From Cedecea sp000277545 (GTDB taxonomy: Bacteria > Pseudomonadota > Gammaproteobacteria > Enterobacterales > Enterobacteriaceae): a DNA stretch of 64,000 nt. Made by a program: the position numbers and the translations under genes. The stretch lies in the NCBI GenBank assembly GCA_050847315.1, contig CP193791.1. The stretch is one strand, 5' to 3'. A model generated the notes under the pieces. The model saw only the letters and a list, made by a program, of their open reading frames with translations. It did not search any database and was not told the DNA's origin. Below are positions 1 through 8,529 of this stretch, one piece after another. Position 1 is the stretch's first letter; every line of letters begins with the position of its first letter.

Positions 1-803
1 TGTATAAACACCGTGCTTTCCTTAATGAACTCACTGTAATATTTACTGTTTTTATTCTCAAACTCAGATTTTAGAGAGTAGATGGTATTGTATTCCCGGG
101 GCAATATTCTTGCGTGATGAAGGAATATAATATTAAGAATATCCTGGTCCGGATACTTTAATTTTCCAACCACACTCTCATCTGAAAGTAAGTTGAAAAA
201 CCTTTCCGTTAAGCTTGATTTTAGCCATTGATTTAAGTTTATGTACATTACCCCAGAATTGAAGTAATTCCCTTCAAATTCTGGATTTTGTAGACGCACA
301 GCACTTTTCTTTTGCATGGTGTCAACATCAATAACCACCGCGCCGTACTCTTCATTAAATTCTAAAGAAGCTAAAGATTGCAATGAGCCTTTACATATAA
401 CATCGGCATCAAGATATAAAAGAGTATCAAGACGCTCGGAGAAATAATCAAAAGAAAGCAAGCGATAGTATATTGATACTGGCCAAATGTTTGTTTTCGG
501 CAAAGACCTTAGCGGCGCAGAATCAATGTGATAGATTTTTATAACCGTCTTATATTGCTCGGCTAACTGTGTTAAAAGCTCAACATACTCATTATCTAAG
601 TAATCAGCGATAATATGAAAGGTAAAATCAATATCACTCTTTTTATTATTCTCAAGAATGGAAGCAATCGATATCGCGGCACCTATCTGATAATTTTTAT
701 CGATACCCCATGAAATATTGAATGTTTCCCGATCATCACACTTTACAAGGCGCCGATCCAGAACAATGATTTCGTTAAATTGTGTGATTTGTTTAAAGTT
801 CAA
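1..803 (-). CDS. LPS outer-core glycosyltransferase, GT8 family (3' end outside window)
   Basis: Translating the minus strand from a TTG at 803 gives an open frame that runs off the left edge without a stop, so the C-terminus is missing. It carries the GT8 (RfaI/RfaJ-like) signature: an N-terminal segment with GIDKNYQIGAAIS and, near residue 130, LLYLDADVICKGS, whose DxD triad binds the metal and nucleotide sugar. The family adds glucose or galactose to the LPS outer core at the cytoplasmic face of the inner membrane; acceptor and sugar cannot be told from sequence. An AAAGG sits 9 bases before TTG 803; a TTG at 809 is the other possible start, and an in-frame TAA lies just upstream of it. 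It follows a second GT8 gene by 84 bp and belongs to the waaQ operon. Base composition is clearly AT-richer than the waaQGP genes. Confidence 0.85.
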   Translation of the reverse strand, partial: MNFKQITQFNEIIVLDRRLVKCDDRETFNISWGIDKNYQIGAAISIASILENNKKSDIDFTFHIIADYLDNEYVELLTQLAEQYKTVIKIYHIDSAPLRSLPKTNIWPVSIYYRLLSFDYFSERLDTLLYLDADVICKGSLQSLASLEFNEEYGAVVIDVDTMQKKSAVRLQNPEFEGNYFNSGVMYINLNQWLKSSLTERFFNLLSDESVVGKLKYPDQDILNIIFLHHARILPREYNTIYSLKSEFENKNSKYYSEFIKESTVFI

Positions 804-887
804 TGTCAATTACCTTTCATCACCATTAGTCGTGTAGCATGGTTATTTTCATAACATTCCATGCCAGCAATACTGTCGCGAGCACAA

Positions 888-1898
888 CTATTCTTTAAAT
901 TTAGCCACATAATAGTTAAAGTAGTTCGACAGCCCCTGCAGATAAAGCTTTTGATTGAACTTATGTTTTGCAGAGTATCGATATTGGTGACTATTAATTG
1001 GCTTTAGAAGTTCGACATTACGCCAGGGTGAAGCCTCTTTCGCCGTTAAGAAGCTCTGAGAGACGGGATAAGTGCCCCAGTCATGCCACGGTTTTGTCGG
1101 ACCGACATAATGAATAAAAACAGTTTCATCATTGACAGGATTCACTACGTTGTCTTTAAGCTCATAATTAATACTGAAACGAGTGTTATATTTCCCTTCA
1201 ATGAATTTAACTTTCCCTGCCAACAAGACATTCAGCACATCCTGGTCAAGGTGAGTGATTTTTTCTACCCACTGAGGATCCCGCAGCATCTCGATTGCTT
1301 TATAAGAAATATTGTTGATATTCCATTCATTGATATTTATAAGCAAAAAACCCGCATTGAAGTAACCAGACACTAACTCCGGTGTTGAAAGTGTTGCAGC
1401 CCGGTTCGACCACCACTCAATATCCCTTTCCACAACCACAGCGGCAATTTCGTTCTCTGCAAAAACATAATCAACTAACGGCTGAATGCTTCCTTTGCAG
1501 GCAATATCCGCATCCAGATAAAGAAGTTTATCAACTTTGTGATAGAGATAATCTGCAATAATAAAACGGAAGTATGTCGCGTAACTCCAGTTTTTTGTAC
1601 TCGGTAATGATTTTAGCTTCTCACAGTTAATGACATAGATATTAATATGTGTTTTATATTGTTTAGCTAATGCTTCGAATCGAGCCTTATCGGCTTCACT
1701 GAATGAATCAGTGAACACATGAAACTCAAAAAATGCAGATGCATTACTCAACAAGACTGAGGAGATAGCAACACCACAGCCGAAAAGGAAATTCTTATCA
1801 ATACCAAATGCTATATTGAGAACATTGGCAGCTTTCTTTTCCTGGTAGTTAAAATCGAAAACAGAGAGGATGATATCTTCATCACTGAATTGAGACAT
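888..1898 (-). CDS. LPS outer-core glycosyltransferase, GT8 family (RfaJ/WaaJ-like)
   Basis: A 336-residue protein of the RfaI/RfaJ group of GT8 retaining glycosyltransferases, which extend the LPS outer core with glucose or galactose on the cytoplasmic side of the inner membrane. Visible motifs are the nucleotide-sugar binding start (NIAFGIDKNFLFGCGVAIS, about residues 28-46), the metal-binding LLYLDADIACKGS near residue 129, FNAGFLLININ near 180 and the late HYVGPTKPWH segment. Length matches the family (about 335-340). It follows waaP by 65 bp and is itself followed by a second GT8 gene, so two successive outer-core sugars are probably added by this pair. The gene is AT-rich compared with the window, as is common for waa outer-core genes, which vary between strains. 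I cannot decide between waaI, waaO and waaJ, so no symbol is given. Confidence 0.87.
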   Translation of the reverse strand: MSQFSDEDIILSVFDFNYQEKKAANVLNIAFGIDKNFLFGCGVAISSVLLSNASAFFEFHVFTDSFSEADKARFEALAKQYKTHINIYVINCEKLKSLPSTKNWSYATYFRFIIADYLYHKVDKLLYLDADIACKGSIQPLVDYVFAENEIAAVVVERDIEWWSNRAATLSTPELVSGYFNAGFLLININEWNINNISYKAIEMLRDPQWVEKITHLDQDVLNVLLAGKVKFIEGKYNTRFSINYELKDNVVNPVNDETVFIHYVGPTKPWHDWGTYPVSQSFLTAKEASPWRNVELLKPINSHQYRYSAKHKFNQKLYLQGLSNYFNYYVAKFKE

Positions 1899-1963
1899 GT
1901 TGATTCTTATCCGACTAAGATGAATAGACGACTGTAACCGGCAATGACGCCCCTTACAGGCTA

Positions 1964-2761
1964 CTACAACGATTTTCTAATCGTTCGTTCTTTGATTTTT
2001 TCCGCTTTATCTTCTGCTTTAGCCAGCAATGCATGTTCCGTTTCTAGCACATCTCTAAGTGGCTGATTAGAATACGTCATCATAAAGCGCCAAATATCAC
2101 GCTGTGTCAGCCCAATGTTCATCGATGAAAAATAGAGTCCAATGAGATCTTTATCCCGCCAGCGTCGAGGAACTTTTGTTCGAATTTGCGCACGATGCAG
2201 GTCAATCACCGAAACCTTCAGTTCGCTTTCCCGACCAGAAAAGGGGAGATGCAATAAGAAATGGCAAATATAACAATCCCGATGATTTACGCCACCGCCG
2301 TGCATTTTACGCACCATTGTGGCTACACGCTCAATCAGCATCCGCTTGATTTTTACGTCAGGTGGATTCGTCGCCCAATCAGCACAGTAATCTTCGAGAC
2401 TGATCGTAGGCGTTAAATCTTCAGTAATGATGAACGACGTTTTGTTGATTGGATTTAACCCTTTTTCACCAAAACCAACGCCCTGCATCGTGCCGACATC
2501 CAGAGTTTTCAGCCGGTGAATCGCCTTCCACTCGCGATCGGCCCCTAAAACCGGCATTCGCAGCGAAATAAGATTTTTTATCACTTCTTTGATAGACGTT
2601 CCCTGGTGCCATTTTAAGAAATAGCTTTTTCCTGCGGCCTCGAAACGTAGCGTGCGGCGTGTTTCCAGTTCGCGGAAAATTTCCCCCTGAAGTTTTCTGA
2701 CTTCAGCAAAAACGTCCTTTCCTTTCCAAAGAGAGGTAAAAGGTTCTTTTAACTCAACCAT
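1964..2761 (-). CDS. waaP: LPS core heptose(I) kinase WaaP/RfaP
   Basis: WaaP phosphorylates heptose I of the LPS inner core with ATP, a modification that supports outer-membrane integrity. With the start at 2761 the protein is 265 residues, the same length as E. coli WaaP, and begins MVELKEPF; an upstream in-frame ATG at 2827 would add 22 residues inside waaG and has no family support. The kinase-like fold is shown by FLKWHQG (ATP-site lysine region), the catalytic VNHRDCYICHFLL near residues 157-169 and the metal-binding-like VIDLHRAQ that follows. The start codon overlaps the waaG stop by 8 bases, so translation is probably coupled. The order waaQ-waaG-waaP is the conserved enterobacterial order. 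Confidence 0.95.
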   Translation of the reverse strand: MVELKEPFTSLWKGKDVFAEVRKLQGEIFRELETRRTLRFEAAGKSYFLKWHQGTSIKEVIKNLISLRMPVLGADREWKAIHRLKTLDVGTMQGVGFGEKGLNPINKTSFIITEDLTPTISLEDYCADWATNPPDVKIKRMLIERVATMVRKMHGGGVNHRDCYICHFLLHLPFSGRESELKVSVIDLHRAQIRTKVPRRWRDKDLIGLYFSSMNIGLTQRDIWRFMMTYSNQPLRDVLETEHALLAKAEDKAEKIKERTIRKSL

Positions 2762-3881
2762 GCGGCTCTCCCACAATGATATCTGCTGCCTTTTCAGCCA
2801 GGCTATAAATATCCTGGGTTGAGGCATAATGACGAGCGTGACTCGCCCAGCTCAGGCGCTGCTCTGCATTACCCAGAACGTCAGATAAAGCCGCATTAAG
2901 CGATGCCTGGCTAAACGGTTCTTTGATAACAACCCCACACTCAGCGTCTGCAATATAATGTGCATAGCCGCATACTTCCGTCACAAGGATTGGCAATCCG
3001 GCAGCTATCGCCTCAAGTAAGACAATACCGGCAGCTTCCTGATAGGCAGGATGAATCAAAACATCCGCAGCCATCATCAGTTCAGAGACGTCATCTCTTC
3101 CGGAGAAGAAACTAACCCGGCTCTCTACGCCACGTTTCTGCGCTAATGTCTTAAACCGCCCGGGTTTATCCTGCCCGACAACAAACAAAGTGGTTCGACT
3201 ACGGATGGCCTCAGGCAAAGCAGCCAACGCTTCAATAGAGCGATCAACGCCTTTACGCGTGAAATCGGAGCCTACCTGCAAAACGAGGTAGTCATTCACA
3301 CCAATGCCGTTTTTTTCTCTGTAACGCTCCCGGCTACCCTGCGGATGGTTGTCGAATCGACGATCGGGGTAAATACCTGGAGGCAGGATCAGAAAACGCG
3401 AAGATTCCGTACCATAGTGTTTTTCGAAATCAGCAATTTGCTTATCAGTCAGCATCAGCAACTTGGTTGATTTTCCTTGCTCGAGTGTGGCTTTTTCAAA
3501 CTGTGAATAATGCCGATATCGGGCGGTCAGGCGATAAAAGAAACCTTTCTCTTGTGCTACTTTTTCGGCGTAACAAACGTCTGCTGCATAATAAACATCG
3601 AGACCCGGCATTTTATTAAAACCCACTACGCGGTCTACCGGATGCTGACTCAGATGAGCCTTCACCCATTGATAATATTCAGCATTACGACCGTGGTTCG
3701 TTTTTGACCGCACAGGAACGATGACGATATCAAAGGCATCAGGTTTCTCGCCCTGCCAGGACTGCACATAAACCCGGACGTTATGCCCACGCGATGCAAC
3801 AGCTCCGGCAATACGCATAAAATCGCGCTGCAGGCCGCCAAAGGGAAAATATTTATACAGACAAAAAGCAACTGTCATCAT
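2754..3881 (-). CDS. waaG: LPS core glucosyltransferase I WaaG/RfaG
   Basis: WaaG transfers glucose from UDP-glucose to heptose II, the first outer-core step, at the inner membrane surface. The protein has 375 residues (E. coli 374) and a GT4/GT-B fold: N-terminal FCLYKYFPFGGLQRDFMRIA with the glycine-rich acceptor loop, QVGSDFTRKGVDRSIEAL in the hinge near residue 205, and the C-terminal donor motif HPAYQEAAGIVLLEA near residues 273-287 with the EX7E glutamates. The start ATG at 3881 overlaps the waaQ stop by 4 bases (ATGA); a second ATG follows directly, so the N-terminus could be one residue shorter. It overlaps waaP downstream. Confidence 0.96.
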   Translation of the reverse strand: MMTVAFCLYKYFPFGGLQRDFMRIAGAVASRGHNVRVYVQSWQGEKPDAFDIVIVPVRSKTNHGRNAEYYQWVKAHLSQHPVDRVVGFNKMPGLDVYYAADVCYAEKVAQEKGFFYRLTARYRHYSQFEKATLEQGKSTKLLMLTDKQIADFEKHYGTESSRFLILPPGIYPDRRFDNHPQGSRERYREKNGIGVNDYLVLQVGSDFTRKGVDRSIEALAALPEAIRSRTTLFVVGQDKPGRFKTLAQKRGVESRVSFFSGRDDVSELMMAADVLIHPAYQEAAGIVLLEAIAAGLPILVTEVCGYAHYIADAECGVVIKEPFSQASLNAALSDVLGNAEQRLSWASHARHYASTQDIYSLAEKAADIIVGEPHG

Positions 3882-4945
3882 GCTTCGTCTCTTGGTGATA
3901 GCGCCGCAGCGGCAGGAAGCATTTTAGAAATGGCGGCAATCACATCCTCAGCAGGGATCACCGACATATATTTTTTATTGCGGTCGAGTTGAGCACGGGA
4001 CGGCATAGATTGATAGTTACCTGCCCAGAATTGCGTAATTTGCTCTGTCCATGGACGCCAGTAAACATGGTCCGTTGCACCAAACAGGCTAATGACAGGC
4101 GTTTTTACCGCCGCAGCAATATGCCCAGGCGCTGAGTCCACCCCAATAAACAATGCTGCATGATCGATTAAAGCGCCCAACTCCGGGAAGGTTGTTTTGC
4201 CGGCAAGCGCCACGACGGGCATTATTTTGCATCCTTGAGCTATCTCATTAACGCAGGTGAGATCGTCCCGACCCGGTCCAGAGGTCAATACAACCGGGAA
4301 TCCTTCATCCTGCAAGTAATCAATGATCTGAGAAAACTTATCGTTGTCCCAACACTTAAAGAGCTGTCGGGCCGTGGGCTGAATGACAACATACTTGTCA
4401 GCAACGCTTTCAGCATCAAGCACTTCACGGATCTTTTGCCAATCGGCCTCAGTGTAGTACAGCGTTGTTTCTGTAAAAAAATCCGTAATTCCTAAAGGAG
4501 AGAGCACTGAGAGGCTAGCTTCAACGACATGCTTACCAACGACAGGGGCAAGGTGAGTGAAGCTTTTTTTCCAGAATGAAGACTGCCGGTGAGCGTAATC
4601 CTGGGAAATTTTTACTGCCGGCCCAAGGCAGCGAACCATCCATGCCACGCTCCGCTGATCGGTCAGATTAACAATCAGGTCATAATGATTGCTCCGCAAG
4701 CGGCGAATCAAGGAAAGAAAATTACTGATTTTCTTTCCTGTTTTAACGCCTTTGTTGCTTATACCGTAGCGCGCATTTATTTCTGGATTTCCAGAAAGAA
4801 TGGGAAGGGTATCCTGATACTGCAGGACATCTATTTTTGCTTCAGGATAGTTGCGCTTAAGGGTACTGATCACAGGCGTTGTCAGCAACATGTCGCCGTG
4901 AAAGCGCATTTTAATCACTAAAATTCTTTTAAATGTCGTATTCAC
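3878..4945 (-). CDS. waaQ: LPS core heptosyltransferase III WaaQ/RfaQ
   Basis: WaaQ adds the branch heptose (HepIII) to heptose II of the inner core, using ADP-heptose; it is a GT9 enzyme acting at the inner membrane. The 355-residue product starts with GTG and reads MNTTFKRILVIKMRFHGDMLLTTPV, matching the family N-terminus. The C-terminal half has the ADP-heptose binding features FIGVDSAPGHIAAAVKTPVISLFGATDHVYWRP around residues 264-298. It is the first gene of the core operon; its leader holds a JUMPstart/ops element about 40 bases upstream of the start, so transcription is expected to depend on RfaH. Length is slightly greater than the E. coli K-12 protein because of a C-terminal extension. 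Confidence 0.95.
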   Translation of the reverse strand: MNTTFKRILVIKMRFHGDMLLTTPVISTLKRNYPEAKIDVLQYQDTLPILSGNPEINARYGISNKGVKTGKKISNFLSLIRRLRSNHYDLIVNLTDQRSVAWMVRCLGPAVKISQDYAHRQSSFWKKSFTHLAPVVGKHVVEASLSVLSPLGITDFFTETTLYYTEADWQKIREVLDAESVADKYVVIQPTARQLFKCWDNDKFSQIIDYLQDEGFPVVLTSGPGRDDLTCVNEIAQGCKIMPVVALAGKTTFPELGALIDHAALFIGVDSAPGHIAAAVKTPVISLFGATDHVYWRPWTEQITQFWAGNYQSMPSRAQLDRNKKYMSVIPAEDVIAAISKMLPAAAALSPRDEA

Positions 4946-4984
4946 CGTCAGCTCTTAATATCAGCAATACTGAAAAATAAAAAA

Positions 4985-5023
4985 CACGCTACCGCCCCAG
5001 GCTCCACAGCTACCTGTTCACTG
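4985..5023 (-). promoter_or_regulatory. JUMPstart / ops element of the waaQ operon
   Basis: On the minus strand this leader contains GGCGGTAGCGTG (4985-4996), the complete ops pause element, preceded by the JUMPstart-type GGTAGCTG and GGGG segments up to 5023. In enterics the ops element pauses RNA polymerase and recruits the elongation factor RfaH, which suppresses polarity in long surface-polysaccharide operons. It lies between the promoter at 5047-5075 and the waaQ start. Confidence 0.93.
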
Positions 5024-5046
5024 ACAACGTGTTCATTTTTACGTGT

Positions 5047-5075
5047 AGTGTACCACTTATCGCTCCCATTCCGAA
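5047..5075 (-). promoter_or_regulatory. Predicted sigma70 promoter of the waaQ operon
   Basis: Minus-strand TACACT (5047-5052) with an upstream TGG giving an extended -10, and a weak -35 TTCGGA (5070-5075) at a 17-base spacing. The predicted start would lie near 5040, placing the JUMPstart element in the early transcript, as expected for an RfaH-controlled operon. The rest of 4946-5317 holds no gene; I see no convincing waaA promoter in it. Confidence 0.6.
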
Positions 5076-5317
5076 GGATACGCAAGCCAAGACAATTCAT
5101 TGGTAAACATATGAATTAAAATAATTTATTTTCCTTAAACTCAAAGACCATTCACTTTTGACTTTTGCACAACTGCTCAATCCAACCATTGCCTGGCAAT
5201 ACATACCTTTGATGCACGCCATCAACCTGGTTTTCGCCCAATTTCCGCAAAAGTAATGGCAAAGCTCAGGTTAAATACATAGAATCCCCAGCACATTCAT
5301 AATGCCAGCCGTGTCCT

Positions 5318-6595
5318 ATGCTCCAATTGCTTTACACCGTACTGCTTTACCTCATACAGCCACTCATCTGGCTGCGATTATGGGTGCGCGGTCGTAAAGC
5401 TCCTGCATACCGCAAACGCATTGGCGAGCGCTACGGCTTCTATAAAAAGCCGCTCAAGCCAGGTGGTATTATGTTGCATTCGGTTTCCGTTGGGGAAACG
5501 CTGGCCGCCATACCTCTGGTTCGCGCGCTTCGCCACCGCTATCCAGAATTGCCGATTACCGTCACGACAATGACACCAACCGGCTCAGAAAGGGTCATGT
5601 CCGCTTTCGGAGAAGACGTCCAGCACGTCTATCTGCCTTACGATATGCCGTGTGCGCTCAACCGCTTCCTGGATAAAGTCGATCCAAAGCTGGTGCTTAT
5701 TATGGAAACCGAACTTTGGCCAAACCTGATAGCCGCGCTGCACAAACGCTATATCCCATTAGTGATTGCCAATGCCAGGCTTTCCGCACGCTCGGCAAAG
5801 GGCTACGCAAAACTTGGTGACTTTGTCAGAACGCTGCTGCAGCGCATTACGCTTATCGCCGCACAGAACGAAGAAGATGGTGAACGCTTCATCTCACTAG
5901 GTGCAAAACGGAGCCAATTGACGGTTACCGGTAGCCTTAAGTTTGATATTTCGGTGACACCACAGCTGGCCGCTCGAGCCGTGACGCTGCGCCGGCAGTG
6001 GGCACCGCACCGCCCGGTCTGGATAGCTACCAGCACGCACGAAGGCGAAGAAAGCATCGTCGTGCAAGCTCATCAGTCGCTTTTAAAGCAGTTTCCTAAC
6101 TTACTGCTGATCCTTGTACCACGCCACCCGGAACGCTTCCCGGATGCCATCAATCTGGTCAGAAATGCTGGATTAAGCTACATAACTCGCTCTTCTGGAG
6201 AGGTACCGTCTTCCAGTACGCAGGTCGTCATTGGCGATACTATGGGTGAGTTAATGTTACTGTACGGGATTGCCGATCTGGCTTTTGTTGGCGGCTCGTT
6301 AGTTGAGCGTGGTGGCCATAATCCCCTCGAACCAGCCGCACACGCTATTCCAGTGTTAATGGGTCCACATACCTTTAACTTCAAAGATATCTGCGCGCGC
6401 CTGTCGCAGGCAGATGGCCTAATCACCGTGACGGACGAGCAGTCATTAGTAAAAGAGATTGCGTCTTTGCTCACAGATGAGGATTATCGTAACTTCTACG
6501 GGCGCCATGCTGTGGAAGTGCTTTACCAGAACCAGGGTGCATTGCAGCGCCTGTTACAGCTACTGGAACCTTATCTCCCCCCTAAAACACACTAA
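5318..6595 (+). CDS. waaA: Kdo transferase WaaA (KdtA)
   Basis: WaaA adds two Kdo residues from CMP-Kdo to lipid IVA on the cytoplasmic face of the inner membrane, joining lipid A to the core. The 425-residue length equals that of E. coli. An N-terminal hydrophobic anchor (residues 2-22) is followed by MLHSVSVGE near residue 52, containing the catalytic glutamate region of GT30 enzymes, and by the C-terminal substrate-binding VGGSLVERGGHNPLEPAAH near residues 327-345. It is transcribed divergently from waaQ and is followed after 8 bases by coaD, with which it probably forms an operon. Confidence 0.97.
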   Translation: MLQLLYTVLLYLIQPLIWLRLWVRGRKAPAYRKRIGERYGFYKKPLKPGGIMLHSVSVGETLAAIPLVRALRHRYPELPITVTTMTPTGSERVMSAFGEDVQHVYLPYDMPCALNRFLDKVDPKLVLIMETELWPNLIAALHKRYIPLVIANARLSARSAKGYAKLGDFVRTLLQRITLIAAQNEEDGERFISLGAKRSQLTVTGSLKFDISVTPQLAARAVTLRRQWAPHRPVWIATSTHEGEESIVVQAHQSLLKQFPNLLLILVPRHPERFPDAINLVRNAGLSYITRSSGEVPSSSTQVVIGDTMGELMLLYGIADLAFVGGSLVERGGHNPLEPAAHAIPVLMGPHTFNFKDICARLSQADGLITVTDEQSLVKEIASLLTDEDYRNFYGRHAVEVLYQNQGALQRLLQLLEPYLPPKTH

Positions 6596-6603
6596 GGTCA
6601 GAT

Positions 6604-7083
6604 ATGCAAAAGCGGGCAATCTATCCGGGGACTTTCGATCCCATCACCAACGGCCATATTGATATCGTTACCCGTGCAGCCAGTATGTTTGACCAGGTGA
6701 TCCTTGCGATTGCAGCAAGCCCCAGCAAGAATGCCTTGTTCACCCTGGATGAACGCGTTGCGCTGGCGCAGCAGGCACTTGCGCATTTACCCAACGTTCA
6801 GGTTCTCGGTTTCAGCGATTTAATGGCAAGCTTTGCACGTAACCAACAGGCGAACGTGCTGGTGCGTGGGTTGCGTACCGCGGCTGATTTTGAATATGAA
6901 ATGCAGCTGGCCCACATGAACCGCCATCTCATGCCTGAACTGGAAAGCGTGTTCCTGATGCCATCTAAAGAGTGGTCGTTTGTCTCTTCTTCCCTTGTCA
7001 AAGAAGTGGCGCGCCATCACGGAGATGTCGCCCACTTCCTGCCAGAGCATGTCTGTAAAGCGCTTATCGAAAGGCTTAAATAG
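6604..7083 (+). CDS. coaD: Phosphopantetheine adenylyltransferase CoaD
   Basis: CoaD catalyses the fourth of the five steps from pantothenate to coenzyme A, joining ATP and 4'-phosphopantetheine to form dephospho-CoA. The 159-residue protein has the nucleotidyltransferase motif PGTFDPITNGHIDI (residues 8-21, the T/HxGH signature) and the second motif WSFVSSSLVKEVA near residues 124-136, which replaces the ISSTxxR of related enzymes. It follows waaA by 8 bases on the same strand and meets mutM tail to tail without a gap. Length and sequence are as in E. coli. Confidence 0.97.
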   Translation: MQKRAIYPGTFDPITNGHIDIVTRAASMFDQVILAIAASPSKNALFTLDERVALAQQALAHLPNVQVLGFSDLMASFARNQQANVLVRGLRTAADFEYEMQLAHMNRHLMPELESVFLMPSKEWSFVSSSLVKEVARHHGDVAHFLPEHVCKALIERLK

Positions 7084-7893
7084 CTATCGCTGACAGCGGC
7101 GACAATAGTAAGTGCTACGCTGGGCGTGCTTAGCGGCGGAAATCGGCGTACCGCATACCCTGCAAGGCTCTCCTTCCCGGCCATATACCTGCAGCTCCTG
7201 AGCAAAATAGCCGGGTTTGCCATCGGACTGAAGGAAGTCTTTTAAAGTGGTTCCACCTTGTTCTATTGAGCGTTGCAATACAGCTTTGATAGCTGCGACC
7301 AAAGTTTCAGACTCTTTTTTTGATAGCGACTGTGCGCTACGGTCGGGATGGATCCCCGCTGCGAACAAGGATTCGCTGGCATAGATATTCCCCACCCCAA
7401 CAACCAGTTTGTTATCCATTAGCCAGGGCTTGATAGCTGTTTTCTTTTTGGCCGATTTTTCGCGCAGGTATTCTGCACTGAATGTGTCGCTCAAAGGCTC
7501 CGGACCAAGGTGAGACAATACATTGCTCCCTTCCAGCTCTTTGACCCACAGCCAGGCGCCAAAGCGGCGGGGATCGGTATAGCGCAGAACTTTGCCGTTA
7601 CTCATGATCAGATCGACATGATCGTGCTTTTCCGCAGGAAGTTCTTCCGCGAGGATCCTCAGGCTGCCGGACATTCCCAGATGAATGATGATCCAGCCAT
7701 CCGGTAGCTCCAGCAGCAAATACTTCGCCCGCCGCTGTACGCTCAACACTGGCTTATCGCTCAGAGCATGTATTTCATCAGAAACCGGCCAGCGCAGTCG
7801 AGCATTGCGCACAACGGCATACAGGATGGTTTCACCCACCAGGTGCGGCTCAATACCGCGACGACTGGTTTCTACCTCTGGTAATTCAGGCAT
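7084..7893 (-). CDS. mutM: Formamidopyrimidine-DNA glycosylase MutM (Fpg)
   Basis: MutM removes 8-oxoguanine and formamidopyrimidines from DNA and cleaves the abasic site by beta,delta-elimination. Start 7893 is fixed by chemistry: the mature protein must begin PELPEVET because Pro2 is the Schiff-base nucleophile and Glu3 the acid. An upstream in-frame ATG at 7950 is therefore rejected, and GGAGGAGA stands just before 7893. The product has 269 residues, as in E. coli, with the H2TH region in the middle and a C-terminal zinc finger (CRVCGTP...YYCRRC, about residues 244-268). It lies downstream of rpmB-rpmG on the same strand, separated by a terminator, so part of its transcription may be read-through. 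Confidence 0.97.
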   Translation of the reverse strand: MPELPEVETSRRGIEPHLVGETILYAVVRNARLRWPVSDEIHALSDKPVLSVQRRAKYLLLELPDGWIIIHLGMSGSLRILAEELPAEKHDHVDLIMSNGKVLRYTDPRRFGAWLWVKELEGSNVLSHLGPEPLSDTFSAEYLREKSAKKKTAIKPWLMDNKLVVGVGNIYASESLFAAGIHPDRSAQSLSKKESETLVAAIKAVLQRSIEQGGTTLKDFLQSDGKPGYFAQELQVYGREGEPCRVCGTPISAAKHAQRSTYYCRRCQR

Positions 7894-7914
7894 CTCTCCT
7901 CCGGGAAGCAGGCA

Positions 7915-7940
7915 TAAAAAAACCCGGCCTGAGCCGGGTT
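7915..7940 (-). terminator. Intrinsic terminator after rpmB-rpmG
   Basis: On the minus strand AACCCGGC, loop TCAG, GCCGGGTT, then a run of T. It sits between the rpmG stop (7962) and the mutM start (7893), so it would attenuate rather than fully isolate mutM. Confidence 0.85.
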
Positions 7941-7961
7941 TCTTCAACAAAGTTACCAGAA

Positions 7962-8129
7962 TTATTTAATTTTGGCTTCTTTGTATACAACGTGCTGACG
8001 GACAACTGGATCGAACTTTTTCAGTTCCAGTTTTTCCGGCTTAGTACGTTTGTTCTTCGTGGTGGTATAGAAGTGACCAGTACCAGCAGAAGAAACCAGC
8101 TTGATTTTCTCACGAATACCTTTAGCCAT
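7962..8129 (-). CDS. rpmG: 50S ribosomal protein L33
   Basis: This 55-residue gene was read directly from the minus strand: MAKGIREKIKLVSS at the start and YKEAKIK before TAA. It is the cysteine-free (C-minus) form of L33, a large-subunit protein near the exit site, and matches E. coli RpmG in length and nearly in sequence. The start at 8129 is preceded by GGAAAT and follows rpmB by 20 bases, forming the rpmB-rpmG operon. Confidence 0.98.
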   Translation of the reverse strand: MAKGIREKIKLVSSAGTGHFYTTTKNKRTKPEKLELKKFDPVVRQHVVYKEAKIK

Positions 8130-8149
8130 GATTTATTTCCTCTAAGTAC

Positions 8150-8386
8150 TTAGTACTTTTCGCCACGGGCACGCAGTTCGGACAGAACTGTATCGATGCC
8201 TTTCTTATCGATTACACGCATACCTTTAGCAGATACACGCAGGGTGACAAAACGCTTCTCGCTCTCAACCCAGAAACGGTGAGAGTGCAGGTTCGGCAGG
8301 AAACGGCGTTTAGTCGCGTTCAGTGCGTGGGAACGGTTATTACCGGTCGCCGGACGCTTGCCAGTAACTTGGCAGACTCGGGACAT
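8150..8386 (-). CDS. rpmB: 50S ribosomal protein L28
   Basis: RpmB (78 residues) is a large-subunit protein bound to 23S rRNA. The sequence MSRVCQVTGKRPATGNNRSHA and HSHRFWVESEKRFVTLRVS are diagnostic of L28. A GGAGA ribosome-binding site stands 7 bases before the ATG at 8386. It is the first gene of rpmB-rpmG; its roughly 136-base leader carries two hairpins (see the entry at 8443-8492) and a good sigma70 promoter at 8530-8558. Confidence 0.98.
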   Translation of the reverse strand: MSRVCQVTGKRPATGNNRSHALNATKRRFLPNLHSHRFWVESEKRFVTLRVSAKGMRVIDKKGIDTVLSELRARGEKY

Positions 8387-8442
8387 GTCTATTCTCCAAA
8401 AATCAAATTAGCTCGAGCTTCGTATAGGGTTAGGCGCCTCGT

Positions 8443-8492
8443 CAGGCTGCAAGCCTGGTCCCTGGCGGTTCAATGTGAACCACAGTGCCAGG
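8443..8492 (-). other. Structured 5' leader of rpmB (two hairpins)
   Basis: In the minus-strand transcript a hairpin forms between CCTGGC/GGTTCA and TGAACC/GCCAGG (8461-8492, with a five-base bulge on one side), followed by a smaller hairpin CAGGCT-TGC-AGCCTG (8443-8457). Both lie between the predicted transcription start and the L28 start codon. I see the pairing directly; a regulatory role is inference. Confidence 0.5.
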
Positions 8493-8529
8493 CGCATAAT
8501 GCCAAACCCGAGATTCTCAAAGGTGGCGT

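Noticed and set aside
7894..7950. Upstream start for mutM
   Set aside because: It would block the essential N-terminal proline and includes the rpmG terminator.
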